Assembly: GCA_035532275.1 (NCBI GenBank)
Contig: DATKRG010000233.1
Coordinates: 1 to 9,073 of the forward strand
Direction of reading: 5' to 3'
Source of the DNA: UBA9676 sp035532275
GTDB taxonomy: Bacteria; Actinomycetota; Actinomycetes; Streptosporangiales; Streptosporangiaceae
Length of the DNA stretch: 9,073 nt
Part shown: positions 1 to 5,819 of the stretch, in pieces
How the letters are laid out: every line of letters begins with the position of its first letter
Numbering within the stretch: position 1 is the first letter of the stretch
Program-made: the position numbers and the translations under genes
The notes under the pieces: model-generated
What the model was told of the DNA's origin: nothing
Seen by the model: only the letters and a program-made list of their open reading frames with translations
Database searches by the model: none

Positions 1-657
1 GCCGCCTTCGACCGCCGCACGTCCCAGCTCGTCAGCTGCTGCGGGGCCAGTATCGGCGGCAACACCTCGATCCGCCAGACCGGGGTGTCGGGGTATGTGT
101 GGCCGATGGGCGCCCAGAAGACGACCTATAACGTGTTCGACACCACCTTCGACCGGCCGATGCCGTACAGGTTCGAGGGCACGGGAACGATCGCTGGCAT
201 CACTGTCTACCGCTTCGTTGAGCAGGTGGCCGATGCCAGGGCAGGCTCCCAGACGCTGCCCGGCTCGCTGGTCGGCAGCCCGAACCAGCCGTCGGTGACC
301 CTGCCCGAGTACGACACGGCCACCAACACCGACTGGGTCGATCCGGTGACCGGTGCCATCCTGAAGGTCTCCGAGACCCAGCAGCTGATCCTGCGGGACG
401 CCACGGGTGCGCACACCTTGCTGCTCTTCGACGGCCATCTGGCCATGACGCCGAAGAGCGTCCAGCAGGCCGTGAACCTCGACACGACCGGCCGCAGTCA
501 GCTCAGCTTGCTGCAAGTCATCGTCCCGCTGACGGCCGGGCTGGTCGGCATCGCGGCACTGGTCGGCGGGATACTGCTGGCCCGGCTGAGGCCGGACGAG
601 CAGCCGCAGGAGGCCGGCGACCTGGAGCCTGAGCCCGTTCTTGACCCCGCGGTCTAG
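1..657 (+). CDS. DUF3068 (PorA-like) membrane protein, 5'-truncated
   Basis: The frame is open from the first base, so the gene starts before the window; the GTG at 85 is an internal codon. The last 218 residues are visible. They form a polar, Thr/Ser/Asp-rich region consistent with an extracytoplasmic domain, then one hydrophobic segment at about residues 170-194 (VIVPLTAGLVGIAALVGGIL), an Arg-containing stop-transfer (ARLRP), and a short acidic Pro/Glu-rich tail on the presumed cytoplasmic side. This is the C-terminal layout of actinobacterial DUF3068 proteins such as Rv0227c (recalled), which usually carry a second membrane segment near the N terminus, here outside the window. The function is not established; a cell-envelope role is inferred from the topology and from the neighbouring Rv0224c-like methyltransferase. 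It converges on that gene with 13 bases between them. The family call is fairly sure, the role is not. Confidence 0.72.
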   Translation, partial: AAFDRRTSQLVSCCGASIGGNTSIRQTGVSGYVWPMGAQKTTYNVFDTTFDRPMPYRFEGTGTIAGITVYRFVEQVADARAGSQTLPGSLVGSPNQPSVTLPEYDTATNTDWVDPVTGAILKVSETQQLILRDATGAHTLLLFDGHLAMTPKSVQQAVNLDTTGRSQLSLLQVIVPLTAGLVGIAALVGGILLARLRPDEQPQEAGDLEPEPVLDPAV

Positions 658-670
658 GAGGGCAGGCCGG

Positions 671-1426
671 CTAGCCGGTGCGCCGCAGGACCAGCAGCAG
701 GTTCCAGGTGAGGAACTCACGCACCAGCGGAACCCGCAGCAGCGGCCGGGTCCAGCCGGGCAGGTAGCGGGGCATGGCGTCGATGAGCACCGCGCCTTCC
801 GCTGACCGCGCCCAGGTGAGCGCGGCGGCCACCGAGACCGGGTAGAGGCTGTCGCCGTAGCGGTTCTTCGGCGGCCTGCCGTGCCGGCGCTGATAGCGGC
901 GGGCGGCGCGCTCCCCGCCGAGGTAGTGCCACGGTGAGGTCTCGTGCCCGCCCCACGGCGACAGCCAGTTGGTGAACGCGACGAAGACGATGCCCCCCGG
1001 CTTGGTCACCCGCACCATCTCCGCCAGCATCGCCCGCCAGTCCCCGACGTGTTCGAGCACGTTGGACGACAGGCACACGTCGGCCGTGCCGGATGCGAGC
1101 GGAAGACGCAGCGCGCTCGCGACGGCGCTGCCGTGCTCTGGGCTTCCCTGGGTGGTTAGCTCCCCGCGGTCGGTGTCGACGCACAGCGCCCGGGCGCCTG
1201 CGCTGCGCAGCTCCCGGACGAAGAATCCGGGCCCGCCGCCGATGTCGGCCACGAGCCGCCCGGTCAGGTCCGTGTACTGGCCGAGCTGGCGGACGGTGTC
1301 ACGGGCCAGACCCGCGTAATACGCGTCCGGGGCCGTCTGCTCGGTGCGGAACGCCCGGAACAGGCGTGCCGAGCGGGCGAGATCTGCCCGGAAGACCCGG
1401 TTCCCGCCTGCTGTGTGTCCGGCCAC
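671..1426 (-). CDS. class I SAM-dependent methyltransferase, Rv0224c-like
   Basis: This 251-residue protein has a Rossmann methyltransferase fold. Motif I is DIGGGPGFF (residues 61-69), Asp84 ends the second strand and should bind the SAM ribose, DVCLSSNVLEHV is at 116-127, and the post-motif VTKPGG is at 140-145. The C-terminal half (GGHETSPWHYLGG, then YGDSLYPVS and VPLVREFLTWNLLLVL) matches recalled Rv0224c of M. tuberculosis, about 254 residues. I chose GTG at 1426 because a Shine-Dalgarno GGGAG sits 6 bases upstream, because it gives the family length, and because longer starts (ATG 1486, ATG 1543) lack a ribosome site and would place a promoter and KstR operator inside the gene. The substrate is unknown; a lipid or glycolipid of the envelope is a guess from the DUF3068 neighbour. 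It lies 91 bases downstream of kstR on the same strand but appears to have its own KstR-controlled promoter. Confidence 0.85.
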   Translation of the reverse strand: MAGHTAGGNRVFRADLARSARLFRAFRTEQTAPDAYYAGLARDTVRQLGQYTDLTGRLVADIGGGPGFFVRELRSAGARALCVDTDRGELTTQGSPEHGSAVASALRLPLASGTADVCLSSNVLEHVGDWRAMLAEMVRVTKPGGIVFVAFTNWLSPWGGHETSPWHYLGGERAARRYQRRHGRPPKNRYGDSLYPVSVAAALTWARSAEGAVLIDAMPRYLPGWTRPLLRVPLVREFLTWNLLLVLRRTG

Positions 1427-1432
1427 TGCCCG

Positions 1433-1437
1433 CTCCC
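1433..1437 (-). promoter_or_regulatory. Ribosome binding site deciding the methyltransferase start
   Basis: Read on the minus strand, GGGAG lies 6 bases before the GTG at 1426. No comparable site precedes the in-frame ATG at 1486, whose upstream bases are pyrimidine-rich, so this site supports the shorter protein. Confidence 0.6.
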
Positions 1438-1443
1438 GCAAAC

Positions 1444-1457
1444 TAGAACGCGTTGCA
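1444..1457. promoter_or_regulatory. KstR operator upstream of the methyltransferase
   Basis: TAGAACGCGTTGCA fits the recalled KstR core TnnAACnnGTTnnA at every fixed position. The left half-site (TAGAAC) is ideal; the right half (GTTGCA) keeps GTT and the final A. It lies 17 to 30 bases before the GTG start of the methyltransferase gene and covers the predicted transcription start of its promoter, a classic repression geometry. The repressor itself is encoded directly upstream. Binding is inferred from the motif only. Confidence 0.72.
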
Positions 1458-1485
1458 GTATTGCCCACAGCGTGCCCAGTGTCCA
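1457..1485 (-). promoter_or_regulatory. Sigma70-like promoter of the methyltransferase
   Basis: Read on the minus strand, a -35 box TGGACA (1485-1480, 5 of 6 to TTGACA) is followed by a 17-base spacer and a -10 box AATACT (1462-1457, 4 of 6 to TATAAT). The start point would fall near 1450, inside the KstR operator, giving a leader of about 24 bases that includes the GGGAG ribosome site. The spacing and fit are good for a GC-rich actinobacterium, but no start site has been mapped. Confidence 0.5.
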
Positions 1486-1517
1486 TCGTGAGGCGGCAGG
1501 GGCCCGGTGCCCGGCTG

Positions 1518-2135
1518 TCAGCGCAGCAGCAGGCGGGCGGCAAGCTCGAGCTGGCTGGTCACGTCGTCGGCCGACGCGCGCCGGGTGACCCAGGCCACCA
1601 GGCTGGACAGCCAGACATCGCCGATCACCCGCGCGATCGCAATCTCGTCGGCGGTCGGCTCGCCCTCGTGCATGGCATTCGTGAGGATGCGTTCCATCAG
1701 CCGCGCCACCGTGTTGACCTCCGCCGCCGCGCTCGGGTCGGCGAACATGAACGCCCGCGTCATCGCCTCCATGAGCATCGGCTCGCGCTGCATGGCCCGG
1801 GTGATCTTCCCAAGCACGTACAGCATCCGGTCATAGGGCGTGTCGCCCGGGATCGGCGTCCGGTCGAGCTTCTCCTGGTTGCGCTCGAACTCGCGGGCGA
1901 GACCGGACACCAGCAGGTGAATCTTGGACGGGAAATACCGGTACAGCGTTCCGAGTGCCACGTTGGCCCGCTCGGCGACCGTCCGCATCTGCACGGCTTC
2001 GTAGCCGCCCTTGGAGGCCAGCGCCAAGGTGGCATCCAGGATCCGCTGGCGCCGCTCACGCTGGGCAGCGGAGCTGAAGTCGCCGTCGGGGGATGCGCTC
2101 GCCGTCATGGTAGTACCTGTTCTCGGTGCTGCCAT
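1518..2135 (-). CDS. kstR: TetR-family steroid catabolism repressor KstR
   Basis: This 205-residue TetR-family protein has its helix-turn-helix at about residues 25-75: AQRERRQRILDAT, then YEAVQMRTVAERANVALGTL and YRYFPSKIHLL. The N-terminal domain and the C-terminal stretches AMTRAFMFADPSAAAEVN and IGDVWLSSLVAWVTRRAS are nearly those of recalled M. tuberculosis KstR (Rv3574). KstR dimers bind the TnnAACnnGTTnnA palindrome, repress cholesterol side-chain and upper-pathway genes, and release DNA on binding steroid-CoA thioesters such as 3-oxocholest-4-en-26-oyl-CoA. The gene is divergent from fadE34, as in M. tuberculosis. The start is unsure: ATG 2135 has a strong GAGGGG site 5 bases upstream, while ATG 2108 (196 residues) has only a weak site but would leave the degenerate operator at 2111-2124 outside the coding region. 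M. tuberculosis KstR has 199 residues, between the two. Confidence 0.93.
   Translation of the reverse strand: MAAPRTGTTMTASASPDGDFSSAAQRERRQRILDATLALASKGGYEAVQMRTVAERANVALGTLYRYFPSKIHLLVSGLAREFERNQEKLDRTPIPGDTPYDRMLYVLGKITRAMQREPMLMEAMTRAFMFADPSAAAEVNTVARLMERILTNAMHEGEPTADEIAIARVIGDVWLSSLVAWVTRRASADDVTSQLELAARLLLR
2111..2124. promoter_or_regulatory. Degenerate KstR operator at the start of kstR
   Basis: On the minus strand this reads GAGAACAGGTACTA. Against the ideal TAGAACnnGTTCTA it differs only at the first base and at one base of the GTT core. KstR autorepression is known in mycobacteria, so a site here is plausible. It sits 2 to 15 bases before ATG 2108 but inside codons 4-9 if ATG 2135 is used. 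It is weaker evidence than the two perfect sites. Confidence 0.42.
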
Positions 2136-2140
2136 CGAGG

Positions 2141-2146
2141 CCCCTC
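2141..2146 (-). promoter_or_regulatory. Ribosome binding site favouring the longer kstR start
   Basis: On the minus strand, GAGGGG lies 5 bases before the ATG at 2135. It is the best Shine-Dalgarno match near the kstR start and is the reason for preferring the 205-residue form over the one starting at 2108. Confidence 0.5.
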
Positions 2147-2335
2147 ATCATCATCGGCAAGCACGGCCGTGCCATCATCCCCGGCCGGTGATGGGCGCGG
2201 GCGGGGGTGGCGGTACGGAAGTAGTGCTGACCAGCCTACCAATGGCGGTGCTCAGCAGGCGAAGCATCCTGGCCGCGGGTTGCCGCTGCCTGCTCCGGCT
2301 GTGGGCGCGGGCCGCATGCTCTGGCCGCAGGCAGC

Positions 2336-2349
2336 TATAACGTGTTCTA
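2336..2349. promoter_or_regulatory. KstR operator of the fadE34-igr operon
   Basis: TATAACGTGTTCTA fits the KstR core TnnAACnnGTTnnA at every fixed position, and the right half GTTCTA is ideal. It lies 31 bases before the GTG of the double acyl-CoA dehydrogenase gene, in the 245-base region between kstR and that gene, and is the only full match ahead of the operon. Its left part TATAAC (2336-2341) also resembles a -10 box, which would start transcription near 2348, but no convincing -35 hexamer is seen 16-19 bases upstream. I saw nothing else recognisable in the rest of this divergent region. Confidence 0.85.
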
Positions 2350-2380
2350 ATTCTGTCTGGCACCGCGACGAGGAGGACCA

Positions 2381-4717
2381 GTGCCGATCGCCATCTCCGA
2401 GGAGCAGCAGGCCGTGCAGGCCTCGATCCGGGACTGGGCGAAACGGGCAGGCACACTCGCCATGGTCCGCGGCCTGGAGCCCGGCACTCCGGCCGGAGCC
2501 GGACCGGATGGGCAGCCGGGCGGGCCGCCCGCCGCCACCCCCGGTGGGGACTACTGGGACACCCTGGCCGGCCTCGGGATCTTCTCGATCGCGCTGTCCG
2601 AGGAGGTCGGCGGGGACGGCGGGACAGTCACCGATCTGGCAGCCGCGATCGAGGAGCTCGCGCATGCGCTGGCACCGGGTCCGGTCATGCCCACGGCATT
2701 GGCAGGTGCCGCCCTGCGCGATCACGTGCACGAACCTCCGGCGAAGGACCTCCTCCCCGCTCTGGCGGCCGGCCAGGCTTCGGTGGCCGTCGGCCTGACC
2801 GCGGGCACGCTGACGGGATCCTGGCTCGCCGACGGGAGGCTGCGGGTGACCGGCGAGGCCGGCCCGGTGCTCGGTGCCGGGAGCGCCTCCCATCTGCTTC
2901 TCAGCGCCCTCACCGACAGGGCCGGTGCGGGTGGGGGAGGTGGTGTCGCGGACCAGGAGGTGTGGTTCCTGCTCGCGGCCGGGCATCTGGGTGCCGAGGT
3001 GATGGCCCGCACGCCGGTCGACTTCTCCCGGACACTGGCAACCATCCGGCTCGACGGCGTCATCGTCGGCCCTGGCCAGCTCCTCAGTGAGCTGCGGACC
3101 ACGCGCGTACGTGATCTCGCTGCCACCCTGTTCGCGGCCGAGGCCGCCGCGGTAGCCGGGTACTGCACCGATACCGCCGCCGCCTATGCCCGCACGCGCG
3201 AGCAGTTCGGCCGGCCGATCGGCTCGTTCCAGGCGGTCAAGCACCTGTGTGCGGCGATGCTGTGCCGCGCTGAGCGTGCCTGCGCGCTGGCCTGGGACGC
3301 GGCGCGGGCGGTTGACGAGGCACCGGAGGAGCATCCGCTGGCGGCGGCGGCTGCCGCCGCGCTGGCGCTGGACGCCGCCGTCGACAACGCCAAGGACTGC
3401 ATCCAGGTGCTCGGCGGGACCGGGTTCACCTGGGAGCACGACGCTCATCTGTACCTGCGCCGGGCGCTGGCCCTGCGTCAGCTGCTGGGCGGGAGCGCCC
3501 TGTGGCGCAGGCGGGCCGCCGAGCTTGCGATGGCCGGCGCCCGCCGGCGGCTGAGGCTGGGCGCTGGCGGCGCGGGCGGCGGGGGTGACCTGGACGCCGA
3601 GCCGGCCGCCGTGGCCGCGCGGTCCCTGGCCGCCACGGTGGCGGGCCTGCCAGCGGACCAGCGGCGCGCCGCGCTCGCCGAGGCCGGCTATGTGGCGCCG
3701 CAATGGCCAGCGCCCTACGGGCTGTCCGCATCGCCAGCGGTGCAGCTCGTCATCGACGAGGAACTGAACGCAGCTGGCGTGTCCCGGCCAGACCTGGCCA
3801 TCGGCGGCTGGGCCGGGCAGGCCATCATCAGCCACGGCTCGCCGGCGCAGCGGGAGCGGTTCGCCGGCCCCACGCTGCGCGGGGAGATCACCTGGTGCCA
3901 GCTGTTCAGCGAGCCCGAAGCCGGCTCGGATCTGGCCTCGGTGCGGACGCGCGCGGAGCGGGTGACCGGGGACAGCGAGGAGGGAATGGGGAGGCGGGTG
4001 GGAGATGGGGGATGGCGGCTGACCGGGCAGAAGGTGTGGACCTCCCTGGCCAGGGAGGCGGACTGGGGGATCTGCCTGGCACGCACCGACCCGGCCGCGC
4101 CCAAGCACCGCGGGCTGACGTTCTTCCTGGTGGACATGCACAGCGACGGGATCGACATCCGGCCGCTGCGCGAGATCACCGGCCGCGCCGTGTTCAACGA
4201 GGTCTTCCTGGACCAGGTGTTCGTGCCCGACGACTGCGTGGTCGGGCAGTGCGGGGAAGGCTGGCGGGTGGCCCGCAGCACCCTGGCGTCCGAACGGGTG
4301 GCGATGGGGCGGGGCTCGGCGCTCGGGGACGCGGTGGAGGGGCTGATCGACGCGGTCCGGGACGGCGAGCTGGCCGCCGATCCTGGCGTGCGGGAACAGC
4401 TGGGGGCGCTGGTGGCCGACGGCCTCGCCGGGTCGCTGCTGGACCTGCGGTCCGCGCTGGCGCAGCTGCGGGGCGTGCAGGAGTCCCACCAGGCGGCAGT
4501 GCGCAAGCTGGTCGGCGTGGCGCACCGGCAGTCGGTGGCGGAGACCGCCGTGACGCTATGCGGCCCGGACGGGGCCGCCAGCGACGGCGCCGCCGCGGCC
4601 GCGGTCCATGAGTTCCTGCTCACCAGATGCCTGAGCATCGCCGGCGGCACCAGCCAGATCCTGCTGTCCATGGTGGCCGAACGCGCGCTTGGCCTTCCCA
4701 GGGAGGAGATGCGCTGA
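2381..4717 (+). CDS. fadE34: Fused double-domain steroid acyl-CoA dehydrogenase, FadE34/ChsE3 type
   Basis: This 778-residue protein holds two acyl-CoA dehydrogenase units joined by a Gly-rich linker (about residues 390-405). The N-terminal half carries the flavin-binding motif R273-EQFG and the segment QVLGGTGFTWEHD but no glutamate at either usual catalytic position. The C-terminal half carries the substrate/flavin loop FSEPEAGSD (509-517), GQKVWTS, and Glu638 in LASERVAMG, which aligns with catalytic Glu241 of ChsE2; its terminal loop reads GGTSQI, without the medium-chain type Glu. Recalled FadE34 (Rv3573c, about 711 residues) has the same fused plan, is also divergent from kstR, and dehydrogenates 3-oxochol-4-en-24-oyl-CoA. 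GTG 2381 follows AGGAGG by 4 bases. The protein is about 65 residues longer than FadE34, mostly from Pro/Gly-rich insertions at 33-56, 182-188, 394-403 and 532-544. A bile-acid CasC-like role is the main alternative. Confidence 0.87.
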   Translation: MPIAISEEQQAVQASIRDWAKRAGTLAMVRGLEPGTPAGAGPDGQPGGPPAATPGGDYWDTLAGLGIFSIALSEEVGGDGGTVTDLAAAIEELAHALAPGPVMPTALAGAALRDHVHEPPAKDLLPALAAGQASVAVGLTAGTLTGSWLADGRLRVTGEAGPVLGAGSASHLLLSALTDRAGAGGGGGVADQEVWFLLAAGHLGAEVMARTPVDFSRTLATIRLDGVIVGPGQLLSELRTTRVRDLAATLFAAEAAAVAGYCTDTAAAYARTREQFGRPIGSFQAVKHLCAAMLCRAERACALAWDAARAVDEAPEEHPLAAAAAAALALDAAVDNAKDCIQVLGGTGFTWEHDAHLYLRRALALRQLLGGSALWRRRAAELAMAGARRRLRLGAGGAGGGGDLDAEPAAVAARSLAATVAGLPADQRRAALAEAGYVAPQWPAPYGLSASPAVQLVIDEELNAAGVSRPDLAIGGWAGQAIISHGSPAQRERFAGPTLRGEITWCQLFSEPEAGSDLASVRTRAERVTGDSEEGMGRRVGDGGWRLTGQKVWTSLAREADWGICLARTDPAAPKHRGLTFFLVDMHSDGIDIRPLREITGRAVFNEVFLDQVFVPDDCVVGQCGEGWRVARSTLASERVAMGRGSALGDAVEGLIDAVRDGELAADPGVREQLGALVADGLAGSLLDLRSALAQLRGVQESHQAAVRKLVGVAHRQSVAETAVTLCGPDGAASDGAAAAAVHEFLLTRCLSIAGGTSQILLSMVAERALGLPREEMR
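3982..4011 (+). other. G-quadruplex-type purine tract inside fadE34
   Basis: Five runs of at least three G (3982-3984, 3988-3991, 3996-3998, 4000-4002, 4007-4011) separated by 1 to 4 bases meet the usual quadruplex pattern on the coding strand. The stretch encodes most of a Gly/Glu/Arg insertion (residues 532-544) just before the conserved GWRLTGQKVW. It uses GGA and AGG codons that are scarce in the neighbouring genes. Folding is a prediction, and the tract may be only a low-complexity insertion. Confidence 0.5.
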
Positions 4718-4718
4718 G

Positions 4719-5810
4719 GTGGACTTCACCCTCGGTGAGACCCAGCAGGCGGTCGTCCGGGCCGCCGCCCACGTGCTGGACCGCAGCCAGCCGCCAGCCG
4801 CGGGCCAGGACGAGCCGGACGACCGCGCCCTGTGGAAGGAACTCGGCCAGGCGGGCCTGCTCGGGCTGGCCATGCCCACCTGGCTGGGCGGGGAAGGGCT
4901 CGGGGTGATGGACACGGCGGTGCTGCTGACCGAGGTCGGCAGGCGCGCGGCGCAAATCCCGGCACTGGCCACGCTGGCCATGGGCGTCCTGCCCGTCGTC
5001 CGCTGGGGCGATCGCGGCCTGCAGCGGATCCTGCTGGACGGGGTCGCCACCGGGGACGCCATCCTCACCGCTGCGGTGCGCGAGCCATCGGATCCCATGC
5101 CGGCCGAACCGGTGACCACCGCCCGGGTCGGGGACGGCGGCGGCACCGTCTCCGGCGTCAAGATCGGCGTGCCGTACGGGGCGGCGGCACGCTGGATCCT
5201 GGTGCCGGCCAGTTTCACCGCCGGTGGCAGCGGCGTGGTGGTGGTCGACCCGTCGGCGGCCGGGGCGCGGCTGCACAGCACACCGGGTTCGGCGGGCGGG
5301 AGCGAGCACACGCTGAACCTGGACGAGGCGCCGGTCGCTCACCTGCTCGGCGACGGCGCGGATGGCCGCGCGGTGGCCGACCTCTACCAGCTCACGCTGG
5401 CCGGCGCCGCGTGCCTGGCCGATGGTGCCGTGGCCAGTGCGCTGGCGCTGACCACGGCGCACGTGGGTACCCGGGAGCAGTTCGGCCGGCCGCTGGCCGC
5501 GTTCCAGGCGGTGGCCCAGGAGATCGCGGACGTCTACATCGTCAGCCGGACGCTGCATCTGGCTGCCCTGTCCGCCTGCTGGCGGCTGGAAACCGGGCGC
5601 GAGGCCGGCGCCGACATCGACGTGGCGGCATACTGGCTCGCCGCCCAGGCGCCAGGGGCGCTGCGCGCCTGCCACCACCTGCACGGCGGGACCGGTATGG
5701 ATGTCAGCTACCCCTTGCACCGGTACTCCGCGTTCGTCAAGGACCTGGTCAGGCTCGTCGGCGGGGCCGACTACCGGCTGGACCGGCTCGGCGCCCGGGT
5801 CTGCGGCTAG
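4719..5810 (+). CDS. chsE1: Steroid acyl-CoA dehydrogenase subunit ChsE1 (FadE28)
   Basis: This 363-residue protein matches recalled FadE28 (Rv3544c, about 339 residues) along its length: MDF-TxxQQAV at the start, ALLTEVGRRAAQIPALATL, the flavin motif R252-EQFG, DVYIVSRTLHLAA, and HHLHGGTGMDVSYPLHRY. It is the partner of ChsE2 in an alpha2-beta2 dehydrogenase that forms the double bond in 3-oxopregn-4-ene-20-carboxyl-CoA, the last side-chain intermediate. It has no glutamate where ChsE2 has its catalytic base, so it contributes to flavin and substrate binding, as known for the family. GTG 4719 was chosen: it is one base after the fadE34 stop, GGAGGAG lies 10 bases upstream (4702-4708), and the N terminus then matches FadE28. 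An upstream in-frame ATG at 4689 would add 10 residues overlapping fadE34 and is unlikely. The one-base gap implies translational coupling. Confidence 0.92.
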   Translation: MDFTLGETQQAVVRAAAHVLDRSQPPAAGQDEPDDRALWKELGQAGLLGLAMPTWLGGEGLGVMDTAVLLTEVGRRAAQIPALATLAMGVLPVVRWGDRGLQRILLDGVATGDAILTAAVREPSDPMPAEPVTTARVGDGGGTVSGVKIGVPYGAAARWILVPASFTAGGSGVVVVDPSAAGARLHSTPGSAGGSEHTLNLDEAPVAHLLGDGADGRAVADLYQLTLAGAACLADGAVASALALTTAHVGTREQFGRPLAAFQAVAQEIADVYIVSRTLHLAALSACWRLETGREAGADIDVAAYWLAAQAPGALRACHHLHGGTGMDVSYPLHRYSAFVKDLVRLVGGADYRLDRLGARVCG

Positions 5811-5819
5811 GGGCCCGCG

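Noticed and set aside
667..678. Palindrome CCGGCTAGCCGG at the methyltransferase stop codon, considered as a bidirectional terminator between the convergent genes
   Set aside because: The stem is only 4-5 pairs around a CTAG loop, with no U-tract on either side; too weak to call a terminator.
1487..1543. N-terminal extension of the methyltransferase starting at ATG 1543
   Set aside because: It would overlap kstR, add a Cys/Pro-rich leader not found in the family, and bury the promoter and KstR operator in coding sequence.
1344..2798. Plus-strand open frame across the methyltransferase start, kstR and the fadE34 start (484 codons)
   Set aside because: It runs antisense to kstR and through the divergent regulatory region, and its Arg/Pro/Ser-rich product has no fold signature.
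2252..4525. Very long minus-strand open frame opposite fadE34 (757 codons)
   Set aside because: It is antisense to a clearly recognised enzyme, its product is rich in Arg, Pro, His and Gly with no domain, and long antisense frames are expected in GC-rich genes.
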